Shown here: positions 1 through 7,491 of the stretch, one piece after another
How positions within the stretch are numbered: position 1 is the stretch's first letter
Layout: the number at the start of each line of letters is the position of its first letter
DNA from: JAISST01 sp050434145
GTDB taxonomy: Bacteria > Fusobacteriota > Fusobacteriia > Fusobacteriales > Fusobacteriaceae
Assembly: GCF_050434145.1 (NCBI RefSeq)
Contig: NZ_JBNPVX010000053.1
Location: forward strand, 1-12,599
Direction: 5' to 3'
Length of the DNA stretch: 12,599 bases
Made by a program: the position numbers and the translations under genes
The notes under the pieces: generated by a model
Seen by the model: only the letters and a program-made list of their open reading frames with translations
What the model was told of the DNA's origin: nothing
Databases searched by the model: none

Positions 1-312
1 AAAGAACTAGATGATGATTTTAATAAAATGACAAAAGAAGATAAATTAAATAAAATTAATAGTTTTAATAGAAGTAATTTGAGAGATGTTTGGGGGCGAA
101 AAAGGAAAAGTAAAAAGATGAATCAATATAGTGTTATATATCATAATGTGGTGTATAGTAGGAAATATTTGGAAGTAGAGCTGAGATTAAATGAAATAAA
201 AAAATTAGATTATAATATAAGTAGTGATTTTAAATTATTGAATACAATAAAGATTGAATATAAAGAATATGATGAGAAGAAACTTGATAATAATGAATGG
301 GATGGTGAATAA
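1..312 (+). CDS. 3' part of an unrecognised small protein gene (5' truncated by window edge)
   Basis: The reading frame is open from base 1 to a TAA at 310-312, so about 103 residues are visible. An internal ATG at 28 has no Shine-Dalgarno sequence in front of it, so the true start probably lies outside the window. The visible protein is hydrophilic and rich in Lys, Asn, Asp and Glu, with a basic patch (WGRKRKSKK) and an acidic end (NNEWDGE). I see no membrane segment and no motif I recognise. It ends 2 nt before the start of the 1199-residue PAAR-like protein, which implies one operon and probably translational coupling. By position it could be a chaperone, adaptor or neighbouring structural part of the PAAR-like protein, but nothing in the residues proves that. 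Confidence 0.6.
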   Translation, partial: KELDDDFNKMTKEDKLNKINSFNRSNLRDVWGRKRKSKKMNQYSVIYHNVVYSRKYLEVELRLNEIKKLDYNISSDFKLLNTIKIEYKEYDEKKLDNNEWDGE

Positions 313-314
313 AT

Positions 315-3300
315 ATGTCAAATATAACAGATAAAGAGTTACTTGCAATATGTAATTTAAGTAATTTAAAATTAGAATTTGCAAATTTGGTGATAGAAAA
401 AGGAACAGCAGGTAGTGATAAACACCACACCATCTATTCCCTTTTAGATCAGGAGTATAGGAGTATAATGTCTGACGAGCCTAAAAGTAGGGCATTCTAT
501 GATTTAGAAAATGAAGACAATCCAGATAACCCAAGTATTCCACTGTATACAGATGTATTGGATTTGAAGAAGAAAGCTGGAATAGTATTTGAGTATTATG
601 AAAAATACAGAGATCATTGGAAAGGAAAATCAGACAGAGAAGCAGAAGGAAAATTTTTAGAAGAATGGGAGATATTATATGCAGGAGATGGGTATAGTAT
701 AGCTTATGATTACATAAAATTTTTAAATAATAATACAAATCCAGATATAATGACAAGAAAACAAATAAAAGAAGAAGAATTGAAAGGTAGAAAAGAAAAA
801 ATGGTTATAACAGGAATTTATTATTTATTATCTATAAAATTTGCATTATCTGTGGATAGAATGAGTGGACCATTGACATTGAAAACTTTAAAAGGAAGAA
901 AAGCAATAGATTCAGCTACAGGCAGGTGGTATACCACCCCTGGTTCAGAGATACAATATATTTGTTCAAATAAACAATTATCCAAATATTTTAAAGAATT
1001 TAATCCAAGCAAATTAACAGATGCAACTTTAAAAGAATTCTGTATAAGTGTATTACAAACAGGTGCGACCACTGGAATTGGAGCAATGGATTCTAAAACA
1101 GAAAGAGAAATGGAAGAAATAATAAAAGAATACTATGAATATGTAGAAAGTGATAAAGAACTTTTATTATTACATAGTGCAACTAATTATGAGTGCGCAA
1201 AAATAGATATAGTTAGAAGAATGCGTGAATATTTAAAAACTTGTATAACAAACAAAACTATAATATTGGAGTATTCGTTAAAAGAAATAAAAGATCTTTA
1301 TATTAAATTGGAATCACTAGAGAAGATGCTATACAATCCACCAGCAAATTATTTGCGTTTTGACTTGTTTGGTTTTGGTGTAGTGATATTAAGGAAAAGT
1401 GACAATATAGTAATTTCTTTCAAAAATAGTCAAGAAGACAGATTAATAAAATTGCTTAAAGAAGGGAATTATGTTTCATTTATGACTTATCTTGATATAA
1501 TAAGGAAATTTTCATTAATAAAAATTCTTAAGCCAGGTGATAAAATTAGTAAATTAAACATTACAGTTACAGGATATAATGTAGGAGGAGAATTAGCTAA
1601 TATTTTAAGTATAATGGAAGTTAATTATAAATCACGTCCTTTTTTTTCAAATTATTTATCTTCAATTTCTGATATAGTTTTATTTACAGTGAAAGATTTG
1701 GGGGCATATACTAATGAACAATACCGTACAGAAATGAAAATTATAGGTGATGAGATTTGGAGTTTATTGACTGGTTCTTTAAAAGTTTATGGTGGTGCAC
1801 ATTTTGTAGGGAAGTCTCTAAATGTGTCACTATCATTATTTAGTAAAATTAAACTAGGATGTTCTGTAGCAACACTTCCATATTTAATAGCATCATCTGC
1901 AGCCTTTTCAATTTTTAATATATCTTTGGCCGCACAAAAGAACAAGAAAACAGAAAATTTATATTTATTGCTTTGCTATATTGGTTTTTTTAACTGTACA
2001 CAATGTGAGCAAAATAATTGTAAATATTTGAAAACAACTACAAATTTTAATTTTCCCAAATTATTGTCATATAGCCAAATAATAGAGAACTTGTCTAAAA
2101 CCATAAAAATTAAAAGTGAAAATGAAAAAGAAAGTATTGAAATGACTGGTTATGCATATTTGAGTGTATTATTTGAGTTATTTAATGAAACTGGCAATAT
2201 GCCAACTGATGGAAGTGATACTATAGGGACATATATAAAAGCTTTAGGAAGAACAGCAGCTTACTTTAATCCTATTATTTCAATTGTATCATTAATAAAT
2301 CAAAATACTTCTGAAAAAGAAATTATCAATATAAATAATCAATTTAAAAATAGTAAGACAACCACTACTGAAAAAATAAGGAAAATATTAAAGACAGAAT
2401 TTATTTCAAAAATAAAGATGGTGAAAGAGTCAGAGGTAAATAAATATGAGAGTGTTATTTTGGATTTAAGTGAAGATGGAGATGGAAAAATCGAAGAAAT
2501 AGAAACCAATACAACATATGAAGAAATAAAATATACTAATATAGTTATTGAAAAGAAAGAAAATAATTATGTAGTAAAAAAATATATTTGGTATAAATAT
2601 AGAGCATTGTATAAAATGTATAGTTATAATTCACCTGTAACTTGTTATCAAGTAGAGACAAAAATGAAAGAAGGAGAATTATCAGAAGCATTTGATATGT
2701 TTATGTGGTTTGTGAAATTGCATATTGATTTATATGACAACTATGAAAAAATAAAGGATAATAAAAAAAAGTATAAAATGTATGATGTAAAAGGAAGTAG
2801 GTGGTATTCCAATGTGACATGCTATGCCAACATAAACAACATCGCAAAGATCAAACTTAATAGCAAAAATAGTGGGAATTTATATACAAAATTAGATAGT
2901 AAAAGTATAAGTGAATTTGCATTTTTTCCATATATAGATGAATCAACAGGTGATATTCAGAAAAGAGGAGCTGATGGGAAATCAATCTATATCCATATAA
3001 GTGATGATTATGTCCGTTCATTCTTAAGAAGTGTAATTGGAAATCAAGTAGGTATAAAGGATCCTAAATATTATACAAAGGACGAAATAGAAAAAATAGG
3101 TGGCAGTAAAAGAGAGGATTATCTTAATATTAAAAATGCATATAATTTTTCGTCTGATATAAGTAACTTAGAAGCAACTATAATAGGTCTTTGTAGAGCA
3201 TCAGAAGATTCAGCTTTATTGAGCTTTTATAGTGTGGATAATGTAATATCAAAATTAGAAGAACAGCCTAGTTTAATTGAAGCATGCTACATAATAGAAG

Positions 3301-3914
3301 ATAAAAAAGGATCAGGTGGAATTATAAAACAATTAAAACTAGGTATTATGACAGCAGATGGAATGCCAGATGAAAGTAGGATAGCATATTTATATAATGA
3401 TGATAACATGAAAAGAGGTGTAATAGAAATAGAAGTAATGATTACTGAAAATTCTGGAGTAGATATAGCAGATGCAGATAAAAAGATAGTAAAATCAGGA
3501 GCTATAATAGAATGTGATCAATGTGATGTAAAGTCAACATTTGTAGCAAAATTTGCAAAAGGAGTAGAAATGTATAATGCAGAGGGTGAAGCCTTATATT
3601 ATGATTATGATGGAAATGAGCTAGATAATACAGTAGGCACTACTGGTGACAAAAGAGGGGGCAAGAATGGCAATATATTACCATTTAAAGGAGCATGTAA
3701 AAAGAAAATAGAAAAACAACTTTCTGAAGATGAAGAAAGGCTTAAAATAACAGCTTGTGATCCAGAAACTTTTATAAATAATTGGGAAGATGTATCTGAT
3801 ATTGAAATAGGTGATGGGTACATATTGACAGAAGATTCATGGATAAGATGTAAAAAAGGAGGTATAATAAGATTTAGCAAAGACAAAGGTGGAAATGGAA
3901 CTAAAACAAATTAA
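315..3914 (+). CDS. Large PAAR-like (DUF4280) protein with degenerate class 3 lipase-like domain; candidate contractile-injection effector
   Basis: This is a 1199-residue protein. Residues about 1058-1192 fit the DUF4280 PAAR-like pattern: G-A-x-I-x-C (G1062, C1067, C1070), then G-N-I-x-x-F-x-x-C (C1128), a C-D-P (C1148) followed by a Trp (W1157), and a final D-S-W-I-x-C-x-x-G-G-I-I (C1179, G1182, G1183). In known members this fold caps the spike of contractile injection systems. Residues about 345-500 resemble a class 3 lipase/alpha-beta hydrolase. The strand ending FKNSQ (369-373) stands where FRGT is usual, and ITVTGYNVGGELA carries the nucleophile elbow at 420-425. Asn422 replaces the catalytic Ser and Tyr421 the usual His. 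Hydrophobic stretches follow at about 515-560, then a Cys cluster (C561, C564, C569) and an EF-hand-like loop (719-730). Residues 1-340 and 735-1050 are unrecognised. The start follows the previous stop by 2 nt with only a weak SD. There is no signal peptide, as expected for an injected cargo. The PAAR-like call is fairly secure; effector function is inference. Confidence 0.85.
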   Translation: MSNITDKELLAICNLSNLKLEFANLVIEKGTAGSDKHHTIYSLLDQEYRSIMSDEPKSRAFYDLENEDNPDNPSIPLYTDVLDLKKKAGIVFEYYEKYRDHWKGKSDREAEGKFLEEWEILYAGDGYSIAYDYIKFLNNNTNPDIMTRKQIKEEELKGRKEKMVITGIYYLLSIKFALSVDRMSGPLTLKTLKGRKAIDSATGRWYTTPGSEIQYICSNKQLSKYFKEFNPSKLTDATLKEFCISVLQTGATTGIGAMDSKTEREMEEIIKEYYEYVESDKELLLLHSATNYECAKIDIVRRMREYLKTCITNKTIILEYSLKEIKDLYIKLESLEKMLYNPPANYLRFDLFGFGVVILRKSDNIVISFKNSQEDRLIKLLKEGNYVSFMTYLDIIRKFSLIKILKPGDKISKLNITVTGYNVGGELANILSIMEVNYKSRPFFSNYLSSISDIVLFTVKDLGAYTNEQYRTEMKIIGDEIWSLLTGSLKVYGGAHFVGKSLNVSLSLFSKIKLGCSVATLPYLIASSAAFSIFNISLAAQKNKKTENLYLLLCYIGFFNCTQCEQNNCKYLKTTTNFNFPKLLSYSQIIENLSKTIKIKSENEKESIEMTGYAYLSVLFELFNETGNMPTDGSDTIGTYIKALGRTAAYFNPIISIVSLINQNTSEKEIININNQFKNSKTTTTEKIRKILKTEFISKIKMVKESEVNKYESVILDLSEDGDGKIEEIETNTTYEEIKYTNIVIEKKENNYVVKKYIWYKYRALYKMYSYNSPVTCYQVETKMKEGELSEAFDMFMWFVKLHIDLYDNYEKIKDNKKKYKMYDVKGSRWYSNVTCYANINNIAKIKLNSKNSGNLYTKLDSKSISEFAFFPYIDESTGDIQKRGADGKSIYIHISDDYVRSFLRSVIGNQVGIKDPKYYTKDEIEKIGGSKREDYLNIKNAYNFSSDISNLEATIIGLCRASEDSALLSFYSVDNVISKLEEQPSLIEACYIIEDKKGSGGIIKQLKLGIMTADGMPDESRIAYLYNDDNMKRGVIEIEVMITENSGVDIADADKKIVKSGAIIECDQCDVKSTFVAKFAKGVEMYNAEGEALYYDYDGNELDNTVGTTGDKRGGKNGNILPFKGACKKKIEKQLSEDEERLKITACDPETFINNWEDVSDIEIGDGYILTEDSWIRCKKGGIIRFSKDKGGNGTKTN

Positions 3915-4068
3915 ATTACCAATTCTAAAAACTTTAAAATAATTTATAGATATAATTTTTTTAGATAAAATTTGAATAAAATTGAGAAAACGAAATTTTA
4001 AAATAGTAGTTTAAAGAAAAGACCAAAAAAATTGCAAGACAAAAAGAACCTATTAGTTTTAAGAAAAT

Positions 4069-5221
4069 TTATGCAGTTTTAAGTAGCTTTGCAAGAGATC
4101 TTGCATATTCTAACTTTTCTTTCTTAAAAGCCATAATAGCAATAAGTTGTGTAACAATGTGAGATATCTTATTGGATATTTCAACTGCATTTTGAGATTT
4201 AAGATAGATTTTCTTATTACCAAGAGCTTTAAAGCGTGAATTATATTGTTCAATAAGAATTCTCTTTTTATATAGTTTTTTGAAGAAAAGAGAATCTCTA
4301 TCCAAAAGATTTCGTAGATTATCAACTTTAGTCGAAAACCATTTTATACAACCTTTAGTTTTTGCATTCTTAATCCAGCCTCGCAATACTGAACTGTAGA
4401 AATTAATAACTTTTGATTTTTGTTTCTTTTTTATGGAGCAATTAGCATAATATTATAATTTTTATAAAGAGTATCATAAAGAAAAGAATCATCATATCCT
4501 TTATCAGCAATTAAGTATTTAGAATATGTATTAAAATCAATATATGAGTTAGCTTTCTCCATTAAAAAGTGAACAGCTTTTAAATCAGGAATGTTAGCAG
4601 AAGAAGTAAAGTTTGCAATTGGAATTCCAAATTTAGCATCAATCAAAATATGGTCTTTACATCCAAGATAGAAGTTAGTATTTTTTTTAGAAGAAAAGTC
4701 ATTTGAAATAGAATGCACACTAAATTTGAAGAAATCATGTGAATTTGGATCATCATTCTTTACATATTCTTTCTTTGAAAAAGATTTTTTATTATTAATT
4801 GGGCTATTGGTTTCCATAGCAGTAGAATAACAATAATATTTTTGAAGTCAATAATCCCAAGTTTAGCCATGATTTTAATATTATTTTCAAATATTTTATC
4901 AATCAATTATTGATTAGAATATGTTTTAAAATTGTAGAAAGTACTATCAGAAGGTAGTTTTGTTAGGCCGCAAATGTTAAGAATAGTAGGATTGTTTTTT
5001 AGAAATTCGATTAATTGCGAGGTGTGTTCGAATCTTTTAATTTTTTTAGCAATAAAAGTTTTGATAAGAGAAATTTGAGAAATTTTAGGCCTCCCAGTTT
5101 TCTTTTTTTAAATAGAAGAGTTTGGATTTCCAAGGAATCGAAAAGGTCACAGAAGAATCTAACATCTGGAGAAGAAGAATAAATTATTTCAAAGTCAAAA
5201 GATTTTTGAAAGTTTGTACAT
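4069..5221 (-). pseudogene. Broken DDE transposase (IS4/IS5-like)
   Basis: Read on the minus strand, a transposase of about 384 residues can be pieced together. The start is probably the ATG at 5219-5221, preceded by AGGTGG. The N-terminal part (SFDFEIIYSSSPDVRFF) changes frame in an A-run near 5100-5108. The next piece (GRPKISQISLIKTFIAKKI) ends at an in-frame TAA at 4907-4909. Another frameshift near 4820-4830 falls where the first catalytic Asp (D-S-T-A-M) is expected. The third piece (4431-4817) carries the second Asp in IADKGYDD (codon 4503-4505) and stops after LIAP. The last piece (4069-4386) carries LYKKRILIEQYNSRFK with the catalytic Glu (codon 4249-4251). With at least two frameshifts and two stops, no active enzyme can be made. 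Residue order fits IS4/IS5-type elements, but I cannot name the IS. Confidence 0.85.
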
Positions 5222-5222
5222 G

Positions 5223-5292
5223 TTATAAAATCACCACCTGATAATGTTTTTGTTGGTTACTAAGATATTACCACAGGAAAGTGATTTTATAA
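5223..5292. repeat. 12-bp perfect inverted repeat with 46-bp spacer
   Basis: TTATAAAATCAC at 5223-5234 is repeated in inverted orientation as GTGATTTTATAA at 5281-5292. The symmetry continues imperfectly inward, with CCTG near 5237-5240 facing CAGG near 5274-5277. It lies immediately upstream of the transposase start and may be an IS end or a regulatory structure. Confidence 0.65.
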
Positions 5293-5522
5293 ATAAAAAA
5301 GGTGTGGTTTTAGAAATAAAATCACACCGAAAAAAAGAAGTAAAAACAGTGAAATTTTTCAAATGCAAGTGGAGGTTATTTAAATTTGACAATCCAAAAG
5401 TAGCAGAAAAATTGAGCTGTGAGTTTTTAGAAAGAATAAATGAAATTATTTGTGGAGGAAAAATAAATGAAAAAACTGATATTAATGATTATGTACTGTA
5501 TGTCTATGATTTCATTATCTGA
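5244..5522 (+). CDS. Doubtful 92-residue ORF, possibly a gene remnant fused to IS-flanking sequence
   Basis: The ATG at 5244 sits inside the inverted-repeat cluster and has no Shine-Dalgarno sequence. The first 25 codons translate repeat sequence. From about 5330 the frame looks more protein-like (FFKCKWRLFKFDNPK, then VAEKLSCEFLERINEIICGG). It then runs 56 bp into the following signal-peptide gene in another frame. I do not recognise the product. The likeliest reading is the tail of an older gene whose front was lost when the IS inserted, with the present start being accidental. A genuine small gene overlapping its neighbour cannot be excluded. Confidence 0.25.
   Translation: MFLLVTKILPQESDFINKKGVVLEIKSHRKKEVKTVKFFKCKWRLFKFDNPKVAEKLSCEFLERINEIICGGKINEKTDINDYVLYVYDFII
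5301..5328 (-). terminator. 12-bp stem-tetraloop hairpin, terminator-like on the minus strand
   Basis: GGTGTGGTTTTA (5301-5312) and TAAAATCACACC (5317-5328) form a 12-bp stem with one G-T position and a GAAA loop. On the minus strand the hairpin is followed by a run of six T (complement of 5295-5300), the form of an intrinsic terminator. On the plus strand it is followed by a G and seven A. No minus-strand gene lies upstream of it here, so it may instead protect the IS from outside transcription or be part of the IS end. It shares its half-site (TAAAATCAC) with the repeat at 5223-5292. Confidence 0.5.
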
Positions 5523-6468
5523 AAATAATTATATTTTAAATGCAGATAGAATAAAAAAAGTATTTTCTCAATGGGAGTTATTGACGAATAGACAAAAAAA
5601 TAGTTTATATATTGATCTGGTTGATAGAGAGAATGAAATCAGAGTTCAAATCTCAAATTATTCTGCAGATGATTCACCAAAGAAAGCACAAGAAAGGTTT
5701 AAAAGAAGTACAATAGATAGTGGTTTTGTTTTAACTAAGAAGTCAGTTCAGCAATCACAAAAATATTTTAATAGTGATTCAATAAGCTATATAAAAAATA
5801 ATATATATGGACCAAGAAGACAGGAACATATATTTTTGAATAAAGTAAAATTTTCAGTAGAATACACTGGAAGTGAATCTGATTATGAAAATGCATTGAA
5901 ATTAATAAAAGAAGGTATTGACCCAACTGTACAAATAAAAAGCAGGTCTAAAAAAACATTTTCTAAAAATTATTCAATAGACAATTTTATAGATAAAAAT
6001 AAATTGCAAAGTAATTTTAAGAAAATATATAAAAATGTAACTTTTGAAGATATAAAAGGGAACAATTTTGATTTGTCATGCTATAAAATTACTGTAGATG
6101 CTAAGGATTATCCAAGAGCAGTGTGGATTCAAGCTAACAATAATTTTAGTAAAAAAGTTATGGATAGAAAATCAGAAGCTTTTATAAAATCATATGCACA
6201 AAAAGATTGGGATGGTAAAGATCATTCATACAAGTATACTGGGGAAGAAAAGAAAATAATGCCAAAATATTTTGGAGTAAATGCAAAAGTTTATGAAAAT
6301 GATTATATGAAAAGAGTGCTAAAACAAGATATAATAGGAATATATAGATATGCAGTAACAGAGAAATATACTATTACAACAGTGACTTTTCTTGTGAAAG
6401 GTCAAAAGAAAGTAGAACAAGAAGAATATGAACAATTTTTAATATTGGTTAAATCAGCGTTAAAGTAA
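5467..6468 (+). CDS. Secreted or periplasmic protein with two similar halves, function unknown
   Basis: This 333-residue protein has an SD GGAGG at 5454-5458, 8 nt before the ATG. Residues 1-18 form a typical signal peptide (MKKLILMIMYC, then SMISLS before ENN). No proper lipobox surrounds Cys11, so an exported soluble protein is more likely than a lipoprotein. The mature part seems to hold two related alpha/beta modules of about 130-150 residues (roughly 22-150 and 190-333). Each ends with strands followed by an acidic-aromatic helix (KVKFSVEY at 126-133 and DYENALKLIK after it; YTITTVTFLVKG near 302-313 and EEYEQFLILVKSAL after it). The pattern loosely recalls PsbP/MOG1/DUF1795-type folds, which I cannot confirm. 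A truncated paralogue follows at 6649. Secreted duplicated genes downstream of a PAAR-like protein suggest an immunity role, which is inference. Confidence 0.8.
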   Translation: MKKLILMIMYCMSMISLSENNYILNADRIKKVFSQWELLTNRQKNSLYIDLVDRENEIRVQISNYSADDSPKKAQERFKRSTIDSGFVLTKKSVQQSQKYFNSDSISYIKNNIYGPRRQEHIFLNKVKFSVEYTGSESDYENALKLIKEGIDPTVQIKSRSKKTFSKNYSIDNFIDKNKLQSNFKKIYKNVTFEDIKGNNFDLSCYKITVDAKDYPRAVWIQANNNFSKKVMDRKSEAFIKSYAQKDWDGKDHSYKYTGEEKKIMPKYFGVNAKVYENDYMKRVLKQDIIGIYRYAVTEKYTITTVTFLVKGQKKVEQEEYEQFLILVKSALK

Positions 6469-6571
6469 AATAGTATTTTTGTTGATACTTTTAAGATATA
6501 AAAAATATGTTACCCATAACAAAAATTTCCTTTAAGTAGGATAAAAGCTAAATTTACAGATAAATTATCAA

Positions 6572-6634
6572 ATGGATTTAAATGTTGGTAGAAATAATTT
6601 AAATAAAGTAATAGAGTATATTGATAATGTATAG
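6572..6634 (+). other. 20-residue ORF or gene-tail remnant before the truncated paralogue
   Basis: The frame from the ATG at 6572 to the TAG at 6632-6634 reads MDLNVGRNNLNKVIEYIDNV, and stays open a little upstream of the ATG. No good ribosome binding site precedes it. It ends just before the GGGGG of the next gene's SD, as the end of an upstream operon gene would. It may be the last exon-like scrap of a deleted gene, or chance. Confidence 0.2.
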
Positions 6635-6648
6635 GGGGATGAAATATA

Positions 6649-6879
6649 ATGAGGAAGTATCTATTAATAATGTTAGTAACAATATTTTCAGTGTCAATTT
6701 TTCCAAAGGATAATTACATATTTGATGAAGTTAGGATAAAAAAAGTATTTAATGAGTATGAATTAATTGAAAGTAAATATGCAGAAAATATCTGGTTAGA
6801 TTTGATTGACAGAGAAAATGATATAAGAATACAGATATCAAACTATGCTAAAGCCTTTGCTAAAAACTTACTAATTTAA
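6649..6879 (+). pseudogene. Truncated tandem paralogue of the 333-residue secreted protein
   Basis: This 76-residue reading frame has a GGGGG-type SD at 6634-6638, 10 nt before the ATG. It begins with a signal peptide (MRKYLLIMLVTIFSVSIF). Residues 20-65 align without gaps to the start of the protein at 5467: NYI, RIKKVF, EL, DL-x-DREN-x-IR-x-QISNY are shared. The likeness stops right after QISNY, at about 6846, and a short unrelated tail (AKAFAKNLLI) leads to TAA. No sequence like the remaining 265 residues follows in the window, so the 3' part was deleted. DNA identity is clearly lower than protein similarity, so the duplication is old. The product could still be exported as a small protein, but a decayed copy is more likely. 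Confidence 0.7.
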
Positions 6880-7001
6880 TTATAGCATTAGGACATCCCA
6901 AATAAAAGATATGTAAATTAAAGTAACAACAAAATTAATTATAAAAATTTAATATGTTTATTACTAAAATTTTATCTATAAACATATTATACGAGGAGAT
7001 A

Positions 7002-7043
7002 ATGACAAAGGAAGTAAAACAAATTAAAAATAAATGGTGTTAA
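7002..7043 (+). CDS. Very short ORF (13 residues) with good SD
   Basis: The ATG at 7002 follows CGAGGAG at 6992-6998 with short spacing and encodes MTKEVKQIKNKWC before TAA. The next ORF starts 1 nt after the stop. It could be a leader peptide or a scrap of a lost gene. The SD is the only support. Confidence 0.25.
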   Translation: MTKEVKQIKNKWC

Positions 7044-7044
7044 A

Positions 7045-7161
7045 ATGACTAAGAACAAAATTTTATGTAATAGTAGAAAATTTATGGAATCATCTGTTTT
7101 TTATATATTCATCCATTCTAAAAGTAATTGTGCTTTGTGCGATACTGTTACAAGGATATAA
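7045..7161 (+). CDS. Short ORF (38 residues) with C-x-x-C, directly after the previous mini-ORF
   Basis: The ATG at 7045 lies 1 nt after the TAA at 7041-7043, so reinitiation is possible. The peptide contains a hydrophobic patch (SSVFYIFI) followed by an N-C-A-L-C-D motif. I recognise no family. It may be translationally coupled to the mini-ORF at 7002 or be decayed coding sequence. Confidence 0.2.
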   Translation: MTKNKILCNSRKFMESSVFYIFIHSKSNCALCDTVTRI

Positions 7162-7209
7162 TTATATATTTCTTTAAAAATTTTTTCAAAATACTCAAAA
7201 ATCCTATAA

Positions 7210-7229
7210 TTCTTGCATAAATGCAAGAA
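7210..7229. repeat. 9-bp perfect inverted repeat (operator-like)
   Basis: TTCTTGCAT (7210-7218) and ATGCAAGAA (7221-7229) are perfect inverted copies separated by AA. A 2-nt loop is too tight for a good RNA hairpin, so a dimeric protein binding site is at least as likely. It lies about 26 bp upstream of the candidate -35 of the small hydrophobic peptide gene. Confidence 0.5.
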
Positions 7230-7254
7230 GGGCAATAAAAAAATTAAAAATAAC

Positions 7255-7283
7255 TTGATTTTTTAAAAAGTATATGATAGACT
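7255..7283 (+). promoter_or_regulatory. Candidate sigma70-type promoter for the 34-residue peptide
   Basis: TTGATT (7255-7260) and TAGACT (7278-7283) are spaced 17 bp and each match the consensus hexamers at 4 of 6 positions. A start near 7290 would give a leader of about 40 nt. In such A+T-rich DNA similar matches arise by chance. Confidence 0.3.
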
Positions 7284-7330
7284 AATTTCAAGTTTAAAAA
7301 TAATTTAGTGTGTTAAGGAGTTAAATTACT

Positions 7331-7435
7331 ATGTTTATTTCTAATATGATGAACCTCATACTCATATTGTTGGTTATAGTTTCTATAAGCAATAAGTTTT
7401 GTAGTATGAAAAATCATGTTGGGAATAACCTCTAA
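7331..7435 (+). CDS. 34-residue hydrophobic membrane peptide, possible small toxin-like or regulatory peptide
   Basis: AAGGAG at 7315-7320 precedes an ATG at 7331 by 10 nt. The frame ends with TAA at 7433-7435. The peptide starts MFISNMMN, has one hydrophobic helix (LILILLVIVSIS, residues 9-20) and a short polar, slightly basic tail (NKFCSMKNHVGNNL). The gene looks self-contained: inverted repeat, candidate promoter, SD, ORF and a strong terminator within about 310 bp. This build is shared by type I toxin peptides and small membrane regulators, but I do not recognise the family and saw no clear antisense RNA. It could also be the signal-peptide end of a lost secreted protein. Confidence 0.4.
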   Translation: MFISNMMNLILILLVIVSISNKFCSMKNHVGNNL

Positions 7436-7491
7436 TTTATGATAAATATTGGATTTTATATTTTGTAGATTTATAGAATTTGATTAATTGG

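Larger units (their letters stand above)
4069..5328 (-). mobile_element. Decayed insertion sequence, IS4/IS5-like (ends not resolved)
   Basis: This interval holds the remains of one minus-strand DDE transposase plus an inverted-repeat-rich stretch just upstream of its start. Terminal inverted repeats and target-site duplications could not be assigned by eye, so both limits are approximate. The left limit is the transposase stop and the right limit is the outer edge of the hairpin at 5301-5328. The element lies between the PAAR-like gene and the secreted-protein gene and may have separated genes that were once adjacent. Confidence 0.5.

Noticed and set aside
4010..4060. Possible left terminal inverted repeat of the IS
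   Set aside because: ACCAAAAAAATT near 4022 resembles the complement of the right flank (ACCAACAAAAAC) only through A-runs. No duplicated target site was found.
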